Part shown: positions 11,945 through 22,786 of the stretch, one piece after another
How positions within the stretch are numbered: the stretch's first letter is position 1
Layout: each line of letters opens with the position of its first letter
Assembly (NCBI RefSeq): GCF_902459645.1
Contig: NZ_CABPSK010000001.1
Location: 1,240,001 to 1,304,000, forward strand
Source: Pandoraea pneumonica
Lineage (GTDB): Bacteria; Pseudomonadota; Gammaproteobacteria; Burkholderiales; Burkholderiaceae
Direction: 5' to 3'
Length of the DNA stretch: 64,000 bases
Translations under genes and position numbers: made by a program
The notes under the pieces: model-generated
The model's input: only the letters and a program-made list of their open reading frames with translations
Databases searched by the model: none
Told to the model about the DNA's origin: nothing

Positions 11945-12481
11945 TCACTTGCCGCCGGTGCTGCTACCCGAACTTGCGTTCAGCGTCTTGAGCACCTTGT
12001 CAGTGATGTCGATGCGCGGGCTCACGTAGACCGCTTCCTGCACGATCAGATCGTATTTGTCCGTCTCGGCAATCTGCTTGATCACACGGTTCGCACGATC
12101 GAGCACCGCAGCGAGTTCTTCGTTGCGGCGCTGGTTCAGATCCTCACGGAATTCGCGCTGTTTACGCTGGAATTCCGTGTCGGCCGCCGCCAGATCGCGT
12201 TGACGCTTGGCGCGCTCGGCGTCGGACAACGTGGCGTTGTCCTTGTCGAGCTTGTCCGACATCGCCTTGAGGCGTGCTGCCATGGCCTGAAGGTCCTGAT
12301 CCCGCTTGGAGAACTCTGCTTCGAGCTTGGCTTGTGCGGCCTTGGCCGGTGCCGAATCGCGCAGAATGCGATCCGAATTGACAGCGGCGATGCGCGCATC
12401 CTGGGCCGATGCGGCAAATGCCGCTCCGGCCAGCAACGCCGCGGCCACGCCGCGCAGGCAATGCTTACGGATACCGTTCAA
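11945..12481 (-). CDS. skp: Periplasmic OMP chaperone Skp/OmpH
   Basis: 178 residues when started at TTG 12481. AAGGGG stands seven bases upstream of that TTG, and the codon opens a clean signal peptide ([20 protein letters not shown] ending in AASAQ). The open frame continues further upstream but encodes an Arg/Ser-rich stretch typical of a shadow. The mature part begins [12 protein letters not shown] and then forms a long charged helical hairpin (about 50-130, [20 protein letters not shown] to [20 protein letters not shown]), the tentacles that hold unfolded outer-membrane proteins. It sits between bamA and lpxD, the classical place. Confidence 0.93.
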   Translation of the reverse strand: MNGIRKHCLRGVAAALLAGAAFAASAQDARIAAVNSDRILRDSAPAKAAQAKLEAEFSKRDQDLQAMAARLKAMSDKLDKDNATLSDAERAKRQRDLAAADTEFQRKQREFREDLNQRRNEELAAVLDRANRVIKQIAETDKYDLIVQEAVYVSPRIDITDKVLKTLNASSGSSTGGK

Positions 12482-12533
12482 TGTATTACCCCTTACAACG
12501 ATGAAACCTTCGGAACCGGTCGAGTTGCCGTCG

Positions 12534-14837
12534 TTAGAACGACGTACCGACCTGGAACTGGAATTTCTGATACTGGTCGCCCGTCTTCTTGACGAGCGGG
12601 AAGCCCATCGAGAGCTTGAGCGGGCCGATCGGCGAAATCCACGACAACCCGAAACCGTAAGAATAGCGCAGGTTATTGAAGGTAATCGCCTGGCCGTTAT
12701 CGAACACGTTACCGCCGTCGAAGAACGTGAAGATCCGCAGCGTGCGGTCATACCCGGTGCCCGGCAGCGGGAACGTCAGTTCGATGTTACCGATCAGCTT
12801 CGATGCGCCGCCCAGCGGTTCGCCGTTCGTGTCCTTCGGACCCAGCGAACTCGGCTCATAACCACGCACCGAGCCGATACCGCCCGCGAAGTAGTTCTTG
12901 AAGATCGGGAACGGCTGACCGCCCATCCCGTGACCGTAGCCCACTTCACCGTTCAAGGCCAGCGTGAAGCCTCGGCTGACCGGGTAGTAGTACTGGTGCT
13001 GGTAGTACGCACGGAAGTACTTGGTCGTCCCGATCGGCGTGCCGATTTCGATGTTGGCCTGCTGATAGTGACCGCGATTCGGAATCAGCGCGCTGTCACG
13101 CGAGTCGCGCGACCAACCCACCGTCAGCGGGTAGTTGTTGCTGACATAGCCGAACTGGTTCGCGTAATCGATGTAGCGTTGCGGCGTCGTACCGTCGCTC
13201 GTCAGGTGCAGACGCGTTTGTTCGAAGCCGATGCCGAAGAACACCGTGTCGACTTCCGAGAACGGCACACCGAACTTCAAGTTACCGCCGAGCGTGTTGA
13301 TACGGAAATCCGAATCGCTGGTCAGCAACAGCGGCTGATACGTACGGTAGTACACGTCGGTAATACGGCTCACGCCGTCGACGGTGAAGTACGGATCGAC
13401 CTGCGTCACGGCCAACGTACGGTACGTCTTACCCGTGTTCACGTTCACCGACAGCGAGGTACCCGAACCGAACACGTTGTCCTGGCTGATACCCGCTTGC
13501 AGCACCACCTTGTCGGTCGACGAGAAGCCGGCACCGACGTTGATCGTACCGGTCGGCTTTTCTTCCACCTTCACTTGAAGGTCGACCTGGTCGTTCGAAC
13601 CGGCCACCGGCTCGGTCGTCACGTTCACGTCGGTGAAGTAGCCCAGACGGTTGATACGGTCTTGCGAGAGCTTCAGACGGTCGGCGTCGTACCACGAGCT
13701 TTCCAGCTGGCGCATTTCGCGGCGAATCACTTCGTCACGCGTGCGCGAGTTGCCCACGATGTTGATCTTGCGCACATACACGCGGCGGCCCGGATCGATC
13801 GTCAGCGTCAGCGCCACGGTGTGATTGTTGCGATCGATGGTCGGCTGGGCGTTCACGTTGGCAAACGCGAAGCCGTAGTTGCCGAGCAGGTCCGAAATGG
13901 CCTTCGTGCTCGCTTGCAGTTTCGCGGCCGAGAACGTGTCGCCTGCCTTGAGTTGGATGAGCTTCTGGATGTCGTCTTGCTTGCCGAGCATTTCGCCCGA
14001 CAGCTTCACGTCCGACACCTTGTACGGCTCGCCTTCGTGCAAATTGATGGTCAGGAACATCTCGTCCTTATCCGGCGTGATCGAGACGTCGGTGGAGTCG
14101 ATGTTGAATTCCAGATAGCCACGGTTCAGGTAGAACGAACGGAGTTTTTCCAGATCGCCCGTGAGCTTGTCCTTCGAGTACAAGTCGTTCTTGGAGTACC
14201 ACGACAGCCAGTTCGGCGTGCCCAGTTCCATCTCGGCGGTCAGGTCAGACGACGAGAACGCCTTGTTGCCCACGAAGTTGATCTGCTGGATCGTCGCCTT
14301 GGGGCCTTCGGTCACGGCAAACTGGATACCCACGCGGTTGCGTTCGAGCGGCGTGATCGTCGTCTTCACGTCGGCGGCGTAGTAACCGCGCGTGAGGTAT
14401 TGACGCTTGAGTTCCTGCTCCGATTTGTCGAGCAGGTTGCGGTCGAAGGTACGGCCTTCGGTCAGGCCGACCGAGCGCAATGCCTTCTTCAGACCGTCTT
14501 TGTCGAATTCCTTGATGCCGAGGAAGTCGATGGTCGCAATCGCGGGGCGCTCGTTGACGTGCACCACCAGCACGCTGCCTTGCGCTTCAACGCTCACGTC
14601 CGAGAACAGGCCCGTGGCATAAAGGGCACGAATTGCTTCGGTGCCCTTATCATCGTTGAACTTGTCGCCCGGCTTGACCGGCAAGTAAGAGAACACGGTG
14701 CCGGGTTCAATACGCTGCAAGCCCTCCACTCGGATATCCTTGACCACGAACGGCTCGACGGCGCGTGCCAGGAAACTGTGTGCCGCCAGAACCGCAATCA
14801 CCAGGGTCTTCGGAACAAGGTGGTATTTATTCGACAA
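12534..14837 (-). CDS. bamA: Outer membrane assembly factor BamA
   Basis: 767 residues when started at TTG 14837, with GGGGAA just upstream; the encoded N-terminus SNKYHLVPKTLVIAVLAAHS is a signal peptide with cleavage near ARA-VEP. It is the core of the machine that inserts beta-barrels into the outer membrane. The mature protein opens FVVKDIRVEGLQRIEPGTVF, the first of five POTRA domains (about 25-430). The 16-strand barrel follows (about 440-767), with the conserved GGIGSVRGYEPSSLGP loop (the VRGF/Y lock). It ends in the aromatic QFQVGTSF that serves as the C-terminal sorting signal. The length is normal. skp is 52 bases downstream. Confidence 0.97.
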   Translation of the reverse strand: MSNKYHLVPKTLVIAVLAAHSFLARAVEPFVVKDIRVEGLQRIEPGTVFSYLPVKPGDKFNDDKGTEAIRALYATGLFSDVSVEAQGSVLVVHVNERPAIATIDFLGIKEFDKDGLKKALRSVGLTEGRTFDRNLLDKSEQELKRQYLTRGYYAADVKTTITPLERNRVGIQFAVTEGPKATIQQINFVGNKAFSSSDLTAEMELGTPNWLSWYSKNDLYSKDKLTGDLEKLRSFYLNRGYLEFNIDSTDVSITPDKDEMFLTINLHEGEPYKVSDVKLSGEMLGKQDDIQKLIQLKAGDTFSAAKLQASTKAISDLLGNYGFAFANVNAQPTIDRNNHTVALTLTIDPGRRVYVRKINIVGNSRTRDEVIRREMRQLESSWYDADRLKLSQDRINRLGYFTDVNVTTEPVAGSNDQVDLQVKVEEKPTGTINVGAGFSSTDKVVLQAGISQDNVFGSGTSLSVNVNTGKTYRTLAVTQVDPYFTVDGVSRITDVYYRTYQPLLLTSDSDFRINTLGGNLKFGVPFSEVDTVFFGIGFEQTRLHLTSDGTTPQRYIDYANQFGYVSNNYPLTVGWSRDSRDSALIPNRGHYQQANIEIGTPIGTTKYFRAYYQHQYYYPVSRGFTLALNGEVGYGHGMGGQPFPIFKNYFAGGIGSVRGYEPSSLGPKDTNGEPLGGASKLIGNIELTFPLPGTGYDRTLRIFTFFDGGNVFDNGQAITFNNLRYSYGFGLSWISPIGPLKLSMGFPLVKKTGDQYQKFQFQVGTSF

Positions 14838-14925
14838 CTTGCTTCCCCAAGAAACAATTGAATCGTAAAAAACTCGGATTTGCCTGCGACCGGCAGGCAC
14901 GTGACGCTGTCAGGGTCAAATCGCC

Positions 14926-16329
14926 CTAATGCAACAACTTTGACAGGTCATTGAAAAGTGCTACGGCAGAGAGCGCAAGGATGCAAACGATGCCCACTCG
15001 TTGCAGCGCGCCCTGCCACCGCTCGGAGACTGCCCGACCGGTTATCGCTTCGACCGCATAATATAACAGATAGCCACCGTCCAAAACCGGAATCGGTAGC
15101 AGATTCAATACGCCCAGGCTGATGCTGACAAGGGCCAGAAAGGCAACGAAATAATCGAGACCGAGTCGAGCCGAACGCCCCGCGTAGTCGGCGATCGTGA
15201 CCGGGCCGCTCAAATTCTTGAGCGACGCTTGCCCCGTGATCATCTTGCCGAACATCCGCACGCTAAAGGCCGTGACATCCCAAGTGCGCTGCGCACCCCG
15301 CCCGATCGCCTCGAACAAGCCGTAACGCACCGTCACCGTGTCGACCTGGCTGGCCAGCGCCGCGCCGATTTTGCCCACGCGTGCGGCCGCAGCGCCACCG
15401 CCCGACTGCTCGGCGTCGACTTCGGCACTCGGCGTGAGCGTAATCTGCTGCGTCGCGCCGTCGCGGCGAATGGTGAGCGTCAACGGCTTACCCGGATGCG
15501 CGCGCACGGCGTCGACCAGCGCTTTGGCAGATACCACCGCAAGCCCGTCTACCGCCGTAATCTCGTCGCCTACGCGCAAGCCAGCCTTCCCCGCCGCGCC
15601 GTCGGGCAGCAACTGCCCCACCTTGACGCGCGCCGACGGCACCAACCCCAGACGCTGCATGAAATCCTGTTCGCTGTCGGCATCGAAATGCTGACCGGCA
15701 GCGTCCAGCATGTACTCGGCCCGTCCATCACGGGTGCGCGCAACGAGCGTGACGCGCTGACCGTCGATCATCGGATCGACCAGGCGCCAGCGCAGATCTT
15801 CCCAGGAACGCACTGGGCTTTCGTCGCCCACCGCCTCATCCGGGCTGTTGCCGTTTTCACGCACACCAGTAATGAGTTCACCGCCCGCCAGACCGGCACG
15901 CGCGGCCAGCGTCCCCGCTGCCGGTGCGGCAATGCGGGCGACAGGCTCCGTCACGCCCGCGAGATTCAAACCGGCGTAAAGGGCAATGGCAAGCAAGAAG
16001 TTGGCGATCGGCCCGGCCGCCACAATGGCGAAGCGCTTGTAGACCGACTGACGATTGAAGGCGCGCGCCCGATCCTCGGGATCCACCACCTGCGTCTCGT
16101 CACGCTCATCGAGCATGCGGACGTAGCCGCCGAGCGGCAGCGCGCACAGGGTCCATTCGGTGCGGTCGCGCCCCATCGTCCATTTGACGACCGGCGCCCC
16201 AAAGCCCACCGAGAACCGCAGCACCTTCACGCCACACCATCGCGCGACGGTGTAGTGGCCCAACTCATGGAAAACCACCAGCACACCAATGGCGACGGCG
16301 AAGGCGAGCAACGTGGTGAGCAGAGTCAT
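14926..16329 (-). CDS. rseP: Site-2 intramembrane metalloprotease RseP
   Basis: 467 residues. An inner-membrane zinc protease that makes the second cut in anti-sigma factor RseA and clears signal-peptide remnants. HELGH (residues 21-25) in the first membrane helix gives two zinc ligands and the catalytic Glu; the third ligand is the Asp in LLPIPVLDGGYLLYY (about 416-418). Two PDZ regions lie between (about 125-200 with RIAAPAAGTLAARAGLAGGE, and 220-300 with GKAGLRVGDEITAVDG). LLPIPVLDGG and the GLDYFVAFLALVSISLGVLN helix are textbook features. It lies between dxr and bamA, matching its envelope-stress role. Confidence 0.97.
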   Translation of the reverse strand: MTLLTTLLAFAVAIGVLVVFHELGHYTVARWCGVKVLRFSVGFGAPVVKWTMGRDRTEWTLCALPLGGYVRMLDERDETQVVDPEDRARAFNRQSVYKRFAIVAAGPIANFLLAIALYAGLNLAGVTEPVARIAAPAAGTLAARAGLAGGELITGVRENGNSPDEAVGDESPVRSWEDLRWRLVDPMIDGQRVTLVARTRDGRAEYMLDAAGQHFDADSEQDFMQRLGLVPSARVKVGQLLPDGAAGKAGLRVGDEITAVDGLAVVSAKALVDAVRAHPGKPLTLTIRRDGATQQITLTPSAEVDAEQSGGGAAAARVGKIGAALASQVDTVTVRYGLFEAIGRGAQRTWDVTAFSVRMFGKMITGQASLKNLSGPVTIADYAGRSARLGLDYFVAFLALVSISLGVLNLLPIPVLDGGYLLYYAVEAITGRAVSERWQGALQRVGIVCILALSAVALFNDLSKLLH

Positions 16330-16376
16330 GAGCGAATTCGGGCCGCGATGGCGTTACGACAACATAGAAGAAAGCG

Positions 16377-17582
16377 TCACGACGACGATGCCGCCGGGGC
16401 CGGCAACTTGGCCACGTAGGCCGTCGCCAGTTCGCGCGCACGGCGGTCGGCTTCGAGCACGACGTCGAGCGACGATGCCTCACCCACAGCCTCGCTCTCG
16501 AGCACGTGCTCGACAACCTGCGAGATGGCGGTGAAGCGGATACGGCCTTCGAGGAACGCTGCGACGGCGATCTCGTTCGCTGCATTGAGCAATGCACCGG
16601 CGGTACCGCCGCGATGCAGCGTTTCGAAAGCGAGGCGCAGGCACGGGAAGCGGCGCAGATCAGGCGCTTCGAACGTGAGCTTGCCGATATCGGCGAGGTT
16701 CAGCCCTGCGACACCCGAGGTCACGCGATCCGGGAACGCCAGTGCGTGCGCGATGGGCGTGCGCATATCGGGGTTACCGAGTTGGGCGAGCGTCGAGCCG
16801 TCCGTGTAGGTAACCATCGAGTGAATCACGCTCTGCGGGTGAATCAGCACTTCAATACGCTCAGGCGGCATATTGAACAACCAGTGCGCCTCGATCACTT
16901 CAAGGCCCTTATTCATCATGCTCGCCGAGTCGACCGAAATCTTTCGGCCCATCACCCAGTTCGGATGCGCACACGCTTCATCGGGCGTCACATTCTCGAG
17001 CGATGCCAACTCGCGCTCACGGAACGGACCACCCGACGCCGTCAGCACCAGCTTCTCAACCCCGCGCGTGGAAATGCGATTCTCACCCGCCACTTGCGGC
17101 AGGCATTGGAAGATAGCGTTGTGTTCGCTGTCGAGCGGCAGCAGCGTGGCACCGGCACGTTCGGCCGTCGCCATGAACAGCGCGCCCGAGAGCACGAGCG
17201 ACTCTTTATTAGCCAGCAGAATGCGCTTACCGGCGCGCGCCGCGGCGAGCGTCGATTGCAGACCGGCTGCCCCCACGATCGCCGCCACAACCATCGTCGC
17301 CTCACCGGCTTCTGCGACATCGATCAGGGCTTGCGGACCGTAGGTCACGTCGATCTTCAGCCCAGCATCAGCCAGACGTGCCGCCAGTTGACGGGCACCG
17401 TCGGCGTCGGCCACCACGGCGACTTGCGGGCGGTGCGCGACGCACTGCTCGAACAAGCGCTCGAGGTTGCGGTGCGCGGTGAGCGCGTAGACGGAGAAAC
17501 GGTCGGGATGACGCCCCACGACATCGAGCGTGCTAACGCCGATGGAACCGGTAGAGCCGAGAATGACGAGACGTTGCGACAT
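16377..17582 (-). CDS. dxr: 1-deoxy-D-xylulose 5-phosphate reductoisomerase
   Basis: 401 residues (also called ispC). NADPH- and metal-dependent rearrangement of DXP to MEP, the committed step of the non-mevalonate isoprenoid route that feeds undecaprenyl phosphate made by neighbouring upp[21 protein letters not shown] is the NADPH-binding loop; [11 protein letters not shown] and [13 protein letters not shown] supply metal and substrate residues; [14 protein letters not shown] and [15 protein letters not shown] form the active-site cap. It begins three bases after the cdsA stop. The length is normal. Confidence 0.98.
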   Translation of the reverse strand: MSQRLVILGSTGSIGVSTLDVVGRHPDRFSVYALTAHRNLERLFEQCVAHRPQVAVVADADGARQLAARLADAGLKIDVTYGPQALIDVAEAGEATMVVAAIVGAAGLQSTLAAARAGKRILLANKESLVLSGALFMATAERAGATLLPLDSEHNAIFQCLPQVAGENRISTRGVEKLVLTASGGPFRERELASLENVTPDEACAHPNWVMGRKISVDSASMMNKGLEVIEAHWLFNMPPERIEVLIHPQSVIHSMVTYTDGSTLAQLGNPDMRTPIAHALAFPDRVTSGVAGLNLADIGKLTFEAPDLRRFPCLRLAFETLHRGGTAGALLNAANEIAVAAFLEGRIRFTAISQVVEHVLESEAVGEASSLDVVLEADRRARELATAYVAKLPAPAASSS

Positions 17583-17584
17583 GA

Positions 17585-18394
17585 TCAGACGAAGAGCAGA
17601 GCCAGTGGCAGCACCGGCAGCAAGGCATCGATACGATCGAGCACGCCACCGTGGCCGGGCAGCAGCGCGCTGGAATCCTTCACGCCGGCTTGCCGTTTAA
17701 GTTGAGATTCGAACAGGTCGCCGACGACCGAAAAGGCCACCAGCACCGTGAGGGCGATCACACCGAGCGCAAGGCCGAGCGTGTTAGCAAGATGCGAAAC
17801 GATCGTCGGCGCCTGAAGGCCGCTCGCGAGCACCGCACCTGCCACGACGAGCACCAGCAACCAGCCACCGATGGCCCCTTCCCACGATTTACCCGGACTG
17901 ATCGACGGTGCCAGCTTGCGGCGTCCGAAGGCACGCCCGGCAAAATACGCGCCGGTATCGGCGAGCCAAACGATGACGAGCACCGACAACAGGAACGCCA
18001 CACCCTGCTCGCGCGCCAGACACAACGCCTGCCACGCAGCAATCAACAGCACCGGGCCGGCGACCAACAGCAGACCGCGCCATGAGCCCTTGGTGGCGGG
18101 CTTGCGCATCAGCGTATAGGGACCGGCGAGTACCCAGAAAATGGCGGCCGGTTTCAGCCAGATATGCGTGAGCGTCCAACCGCCCGCCCACGTCATGCCC
18201 ACACCGAGCAGTGCGAGCGCGCCGTAAAAGACTGCGCCCGTGCCGTTCAGACCGACCAGACGGCCCCATTCCCAACCCGCCGCGGCAACGATCACAGCGG
18301 CGAGCAATGCAAACTGCGCCGGCGTACCGACGAAGATCACGGGCAGAAGAATGGCGAGGAGTACGACAGCGGTAATAACGCGTGTCTTGAGCAT
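17585..18394 (-). CDS. cdsA: Phosphatidate cytidylyltransferase
   Basis: 269 residues with about eight hydrophobic segments. It makes CDP-diacylglycerol from phosphatidic acid and CTP at the inner membrane, the precursor of all phospholipids. The CDP-alcohol synthase signature is C-terminal: [19 protein letters not shown] followed by [17 protein letters not shown]. It shares one base with the uppS stop (TGATG). It stands between uppS and dxr, the standard proteobacterial order. Confidence 0.97.
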   Translation of the reverse strand: MLKTRVITAVVLLAILLPVIFVGTPAQFALLAAVIVAAAGWEWGRLVGLNGTGAVFYGALALLGVGMTWAGGWTLTHIWLKPAAIFWVLAGPYTLMRKPATKGSWRGLLLVAGPVLLIAAWQALCLAREQGVAFLLSVLVIVWLADTGAYFAGRAFGRRKLAPSISPGKSWEGAIGGWLLVLVVAGAVLASGLQAPTIVSHLANTLGLALGVIALTVLVAFSVVGDLFESQLKRQAGVKDSSALLPGHGGVLDRIDALLPVLPLALLFV

Positions 18395-19176
18395 CAGGCG
18401 GATTGTCCCGAGGGGTTCTGGACTTGCGCGCTGGTACGGCCAAATCGGCGCTCACGTTGCTGAAACTCGGCAACCGCGCGCTTGAGCGTATCGGCGTTGA
18501 AGTCCGGCCAGAATTCTTCGGTGAAATACAGTTCAGTGTACGCCAGTTGCCAAAGCAGAAAATTACTGACGCGCTGATCGCCGCCGGTGCGGATGAACAG
18601 ATCCGGCTCCGGCGCATAAGCCATGCTCAGATAAGGCGCGAGATCGTCTTCGGAAAACGACGTCTCAAGCCCCGCGGCCCCGCCTTGCGCCACACGCGTG
18701 GCGGCAAGCTTCTGCGCGGCTTGCAGAATGTCCCACCGGCCGCCGTAATTTGCGGCAATGGTGAGCGTGAGGCCTTTATTGTCTTTCGTGCGTTCCTCGG
18801 CACGGCGCACCAGTTCCTGGATGCGCGGCTCGAAAGCTTCGAGCGCACCGATCACGCGAAGACGAATGCCGTTGCTATGCAATTTGCCCACCTCGCGCTC
18901 CAGCGCCAGGATGAACAGTTGCATCAGCGTCGAGACCTCGTCCTGCGGACGGCGCCAGTTCTCGGAACTGAACGCGAACAACGTCAGGTACTCGACACCG
19001 AGCTCCGCGCAGGCCGTGACAGCCTCGCGCACGGCATCGACGCCGCGCTTGTGACCTGCAACGCGCGGCAATTTACGACTGGTAGCCCAACGCCCGTTGC
19101 CATCCATGACGATGGCAACGTGGCGCGGAATACTTGCTGTTTCAGGAACAGTAAGCGTGGAGTTCAGAAAACCCAT
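18394..19176 (-). CDS. uppS: Undecaprenyl diphosphate synthase
   Basis: 260 residues. A cis-prenyltransferase that extends FPP to C55-PP, the carrier lipid for peptidoglycan, LPS and O-antigen. The N-terminal [16 protein letters not shown] contains the catalytic Asp; [20 protein letters not shown] and [15 protein letters not shown] follow. The C-terminal block [20 protein letters not shown] and the [16 protein letters not shown] end complete the family signature. It is translationally coupled to cdsA by a one-base overlap. Confidence 0.98.
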   Translation of the reverse strand: MGFLNSTLTVPETASIPRHVAIVMDGNGRWATSRKLPRVAGHKRGVDAVREAVTACAELGVEYLTLFAFSSENWRRPQDEVSTLMQLFILALEREVGKLHSNGIRLRVIGALEAFEPRIQELVRRAEERTKDNKGLTLTIAANYGGRWDILQAAQKLAATRVAQGGAAGLETSFSEDDLAPYLSMAYAPEPDLFIRTGGDQRVSNFLLWQLAYTELYFTEEFWPDFNADTLKRAVAEFQQRERRFGRTSAQVQNPSGQSA

Positions 19177-19241
19177 TGAGATACGGCGCGGGAGTCAGGG
19201 CGCGAAGTCGGCGAGGAATCAGACGGCAAGTGCTTACGCAC

Positions 19242-19802
19242 TCACACCGTCATGATCTCGGCGTCCTTCTTTTGCACCAGCTCGTCGATCTCGACGACGG
19301 CCTTGTCGGTCAGCTTCTGAACGACATCGTTGCCACGGCGCTCGTCGTCTTCCGAGGCTTCTTTTTCCTTGACCAGCTTCTTGAGTTGCTCGTTGGCGTC
19401 GCGGCGCAGGTTACGCACGGCAACCTTGGCGTTCTCGCCTTCCGACTTGACCAGCTTGGTCAGTTCGCGGCGACGCTCTTCGGTCAGCATGGGCATCGGC
19501 ACGCGAATCAGCTCGCCTTGGGTGGCCGGGTTCAGGCCGAGATCCGCATCGCGAATCGCCTTTTCCACCACGGCAACCATCTTCTTTTCCCACGGCTGCA
19601 CGCCGATCGTGCGGCCGTCGACGAGCGTCACGTTGGCGACTTGCGAGATGGGCACCATCGAACCGTAGTAGTCGACCTGCACGTGGTCGAGCAGGCCGGT
19701 ATGCGCGCGTCCGGTACGAATCTTCGCGAGGTTACCCTTGAACGATTCGATCGAGCTCTGCATCTTCTGCTCGGCATTCTTCGTGATGTCAGCAACGGTC
19801 AT
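19242..19802 (-). CDS. frr: Ribosome recycling factor
   Basis: 186 residues from ATG 19802, preceded by a strong GGAGG; this is the invariant length of [23 protein letters not shown] begins the protein. [19 protein letters not shown] and [20 protein letters not shown] (domain II) and the C-terminal helix [20 protein letters not shown] are diagnostic. With EF-G it splits post-termination ribosomes. The tsf-pyrH-frr order is universal in this phylum. Confidence 0.99.
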   Translation of the reverse strand: MTVADITKNAEQKMQSSIESFKGNLAKIRTGRAHTGLLDHVQVDYYGSMVPISQVANVTLVDGRTIGVQPWEKKMVAVVEKAIRDADLGLNPATQGELIRVPMPMLTEERRRELTKLVKSEGENAKVAVRNLRRDANEQLKKLVKEKEASEDDERRGNDVVQKLTDKAVVEIDELVQKKDAEIMTV

Positions 19803-19891
19803 GACAACCTCCAAACCTAGAATTGATACGCAAACAAACGTAAATGATACGGCGTCGGCGCGCCAATGCGCGCGGACGCCGCAATTTGAAC

Positions 19892-20605
19892 TCAAACGTG
19901 GACGAGCGTTCCCTCGTCTTCGCCGAGGATGACGTGCTTGAGCGCGCCCGGCTTCACGATCGAGAAAACGCGCACCGGCATCTTCTGATCGCGGCACAGC
20001 GCGAAAGCCGTCGCGTCCATGACCTGCAAGTTCTTCGAGATGGCTTCATCGAAGCTGATGGTCGAATACTTGACGGCGTCCGGATCCTTCTTCGGATCGG
20101 CCGAGTACACGCCATCGACCTTGGTCGCCTTGAGCACCACTTCGGCACCCACTTCCGAACCACGCAGCGCAGCGGCCGTATCGGTCGTGAAGAACGGGTT
20201 GCCCGTGCCGGCGGCGAAGATCACAACTTTACCTTCTTCCAACTGACGGATCGCGCGGGGGCGGATGTACGGCTCGACCACTTGGTCCATACGCAGCGCG
20301 GACTGCACACGCGCTTCGATGCCGGCGTGACGCATTGCGTCTTGCAACGCCAGGGCATTCATCATGGTCGCCAGCATGCCCATGTAATCGGCCGTTGCGC
20401 GGTCCATCCCGGCGGCACCGCCTGCCACGCCACGGAAAATGTTACCGCCGCCGATCACGACAGCCAGTTGTACGCCAAGGCGAACGACTTCGGCAATATC
20501 GGCGACCATGCGTTCGATGGTTGCACGATTGATGCCGAACGCATCGTCACCCATGAGGGCTTCACCAGAGAGCTTGAGAAGTACGCGTTTATAAGGAGTA
20601 GACAT
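19892..20605 (-). CDS. pyrH: UMP kinase
   Basis: 237 residues from ATG 20605, with AGGGA eight bases upstream. It phosphorylates UMP to UDP; the hexameric bacterial enzyme is of the amino-acid-kinase fold. [20 protein letters not shown] is the N-terminal phosphate loop; [20 protein letters not shown] and [20 protein letters not shown] follow. [20 protein letters not shown] and [17 protein letters not shown] complete the signature. The spacing to frr is 89 bases. Confidence 0.98.
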   Translation of the reverse strand: MSTPYKRVLLKLSGEALMGDDAFGINRATIERMVADIAEVVRLGVQLAVVIGGGNIFRGVAGGAAGMDRATADYMGMLATMMNALALQDAMRHAGIEARVQSALRMDQVVEPYIRPRAIRQLEEGKVVIFAAGTGNPFFTTDTAAALRGSEVGAEVVLKATKVDGVYSADPKKDPDAVKYSTISFDEAISKNLQVMDATAFALCRDQKMPVRVFSIVKPGALKHVILGEDEGTLVHV

Positions 20606-20703
20606 GGCGGTCCCTAAGAAGTCTGGTCTGGCACTGTGAGGGTATTCTGGATGAAACAACGGGGACGGCACCGCCGCCCCCGGATACTACGGTACTGCGC
20701 GAA

Positions 20704-21585
20704 TTACGACTGCTTAGCGGCGGCCACTTGCGCTGCCACTTCGGCTGCGAAGTCGTCTTGCTTCTTCTCGATGCCTTCGCCGACCACGAACATGGTGAAG
20801 CCCTTGACCGTGGTGTTGTTGGCCTTGAGCATTTGCTCGACGGTCGACTTGTCGTCCTTCACGTAAGCTTGGTTCAGCAGCGTGACTTCCTTCAGGAACT
20901 TCTGAACGCTGCCTTCCACCATCTTCGCGACGATTTCAGCCGGCTTGCCCGATTCAGCAGCCTTCTGCGAAGCGACGCTGCGCTCCTTCTCGATCAGATC
21001 GGCCGACACTTGGTCTGCCGACACCGACACCGGCTTCATCGCGGCGATGTGCATGGCGACGTTCTTGCCCACGTCGGCATCAGCACCTTCGAACTCGACG
21101 ACCACGCCGATACGCGTGCCGTGCAGGTACGCGGCCAGCTTGCCAGCCGTTTCATAACGCTGGAAGCGGCGGATGGTCATGTTCTCGCCGATCTTGCCGA
21201 TCAGGTCCGTGCGCACTTGTTCAACGGTCTTGCCGTCGAGCGGCAGCGCGCCCAGTGCAGCCACGTCGGCCGGGTTGTTCTCAGCGACGAGCTTGGCCAC
21301 GTCGTTGGCGAACTTCAGGAAGTCGTCGTTCTTCGAAACGAAGTCGGTTTCGCAGTTGATTTCGACCACAGCACCCTTGCCGCCGTCGATGTACGTAGCG
21401 ATCACGCCTTCGGCCGTGATGCGGCTAGCGGCCTTGCTGGCCTTGCTGCCCAGCTTGACGCGCAGGATTTCTTCAGCGCGTTCCATGTTGCCTTCGGCTT
21501 CGGTCAACGCCTTCTTGCATTCCATCATCGGCGCATCGGTCTTGGCGCGCAGTTCGCCCACCATCGCTGCAGTAATTGCCGGCAT
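20704..21585 (-). CDS. tsf: Elongation factor Ts
   Basis: 293 residues with a perfect AGGAG Shine-Dalgarno. It is the nucleotide exchange factor for EF-Tu. The N-terminal UBA-like domain starts [20 protein letters not shown] with the [12 protein letters not shown] motif. [20 protein letters not shown] is the core-domain signature, followed by a coiled-coil and a C-terminal module (VNLL-like [20 protein letters not shown]). A hairpin terminator between it and rpsB probably lowers its expression relative to S2. Confidence 0.98.
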   Translation of the reverse strand: MPAITAAMVGELRAKTDAPMMECKKALTEAEGNMERAEEILRVKLGSKASKAASRITAEGVIATYIDGGKGAVVEINCETDFVSKNDDFLKFANDVAKLVAENNPADVAALGALPLDGKTVEQVRTDLIGKIGENMTIRRFQRYETAGKLAAYLHGTRIGVVVEFEGADADVGKNVAMHIAAMKPVSVSADQVSADLIEKERSVASQKAAESGKPAEIVAKMVEGSVQKFLKEVTLLNQAYVKDDKSTVEQMLKANNTTVKGFTMFVVGEGIEKKQDDFAAEVAAQVAAAKQS

Positions 21586-21690
21586 ATCGTTACTCCTGTA
21601 TATCGAATCAGTCGGGCGGATGGCACCCAGGCGGCCGCACTGCCCTGCCCAGGCGCCCCGCGCACCCGACGCGGGGAAATCGGACTAAAA

Positions 21691-21718
21691 AAAAGGGGCG
21701 CCACAAGCAGCCCCTTTT
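21691..21718 (-). terminator. Internal terminator/attenuator between rpsB and tsf
   Basis: Arms AAAAGGGGC / GCCCCTTTT enclose a ten-base loop. On the minus strand an eight-base T run includes and follows the stem end. It sits 20 bases after the rpsB stop and about 100 before tsf, so part of the rpsB transcripts should end here and part read on into the operon. Confidence 0.8.
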
Positions 21719-21737
21719 GTTACGCAGCGGTGGCCGC

Positions 21738-22487
21738 TTACGCCTCTTCGTTCACTTCGACGAACTCGTCGCCATCGCCGCGCACGGCTTCGACGACTTC
21801 CTTGACGGCGTTTGCACGGCCTTCGAGGATCGCGTCAGCAACGCCTTGCACGTACAGTTCGACGGCCTTGCTCGAATCGTCGTTACCCGGGATCACGTAA
21901 TCCACACCTTCCGGCGAGTGGTTCGTGTCGACCACGGCGATCACCGGAATGCCCAGCTTGTTGGCTTCGGTGATAGCAATCTTGTGGTAACCGACGTCGA
22001 CCACGAAGATGGCGTCGGGCATGCCGCCCATTTCCTTCACGCCGCCAATCGACTTTTGCAGCTTGGCCATTTCGCGATCGAACAGCAGCGCTTCCTTCTT
22101 GCTCATGCGCTCTTGCTCGCCGGCTTCCAGAGCCTGCTCCATGTCCTTGAGCTTCTTGATCGACGACTTCAGGGTCTTGAAGTTCGTCAGCATGCCACCC
22201 AGCCAACGGTTGTTGACGAACGGCTGGCCAGCGCGGCCTGCGGCTTCTGCCACGATTTCACGCGCTTGACGCTTGGTGCCCACGAAGAGGATCGTGCCGC
22301 GGTTTGCAGCCAGTTGGCGCACGTACTTCAGCGCGTCCTGGTACATCGGCAACGTCTTTTCGAGGTTGATGATGTGGATCTTGTTGCGATGGCCGAAGAT
22401 GTAGGGGGCCATCTTGGGGTTCCAGAAACGGGTTTGGTGACCAAAGTGGACGCCCGCTTCCAGCATCTGACGCATAGTGACAGACAT
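21738..22487 (-). CDS. rpsB: 30S ribosomal protein S2
   Basis: 249 residues with GGAG before the [23 protein letters not shown] and [20 protein letters not shown] are the family start. [20 protein letters not shown] and [20 protein letters not shown] are further signatures, and the end is acidic ([18 protein letters not shown]). It binds the 30S head/platform junction. It is the first gene of the long minus-strand unit and has a leader of about 290 nt. Confidence 0.99.
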   Translation of the reverse strand: MSVTMRQMLEAGVHFGHQTRFWNPKMAPYIFGHRNKIHIINLEKTLPMYQDALKYVRQLAANRGTILFVGTKRQAREIVAEAAGRAGQPFVNNRWLGGMLTNFKTLKSSIKKLKDMEQALEAGEQERMSKKEALLFDREMAKLQKSIGGVKEMGGMPDAIFVVDVGYHKIAITEANKLGIPVIAVVDTNHSPEGVDYVIPGNDDSSKAVELYVQGVADAILEGRANAVKEVVEAVRGDGDEFVEVNEEA

Positions 22488-22780
22488 GTGATTCTCCGTA
22501 AGGGTTGGGTCTTAGACCGGCTGCCGTACCCGTTTCGTCAGACTGCCATACAGCTTTGCATGACCCGCCTGCGAAGTTCGGGCACCCTGGGTGCGCCGGC
22601 CCGCGATTTCAAAGTTTTCTAAGCCGATGACAAGTTTCGCCACCCGGCACTCCGTCGGAAGCAGCGCGAATCAAACGATTTGCACCACCGCGGGGCAGAA
22701 AATACCCCAAAAACCCAACAGAAGCCATTGAATTCCAAGGGAAAACCCTTGGGTTTATTGACAACTCGTCCTCGACTTAG
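22488..22780 (-). promoter_or_regulatory. Long untranslated leader of rpsB
   Basis: About 290 bases lie between the predicted promoter and the rpsB start, with no plausible gene. It contains a perfect hairpin CCAAGGG-AAAA-CCCTTGG (22735-22752). Ribosomal protein S2 represses its own leader in other proteobacteria; that this leader does the same is an inference. Confidence 0.45.
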
Positions 22781-22786
22781 CCCGAG

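Noticed and set aside
12306-14861. An 851-codon open frame antisense to bamA
   Set aside because: The opposite strand encodes complete BamA with POTRA and barrel motifs; the antisense product has only shadow-like composition.
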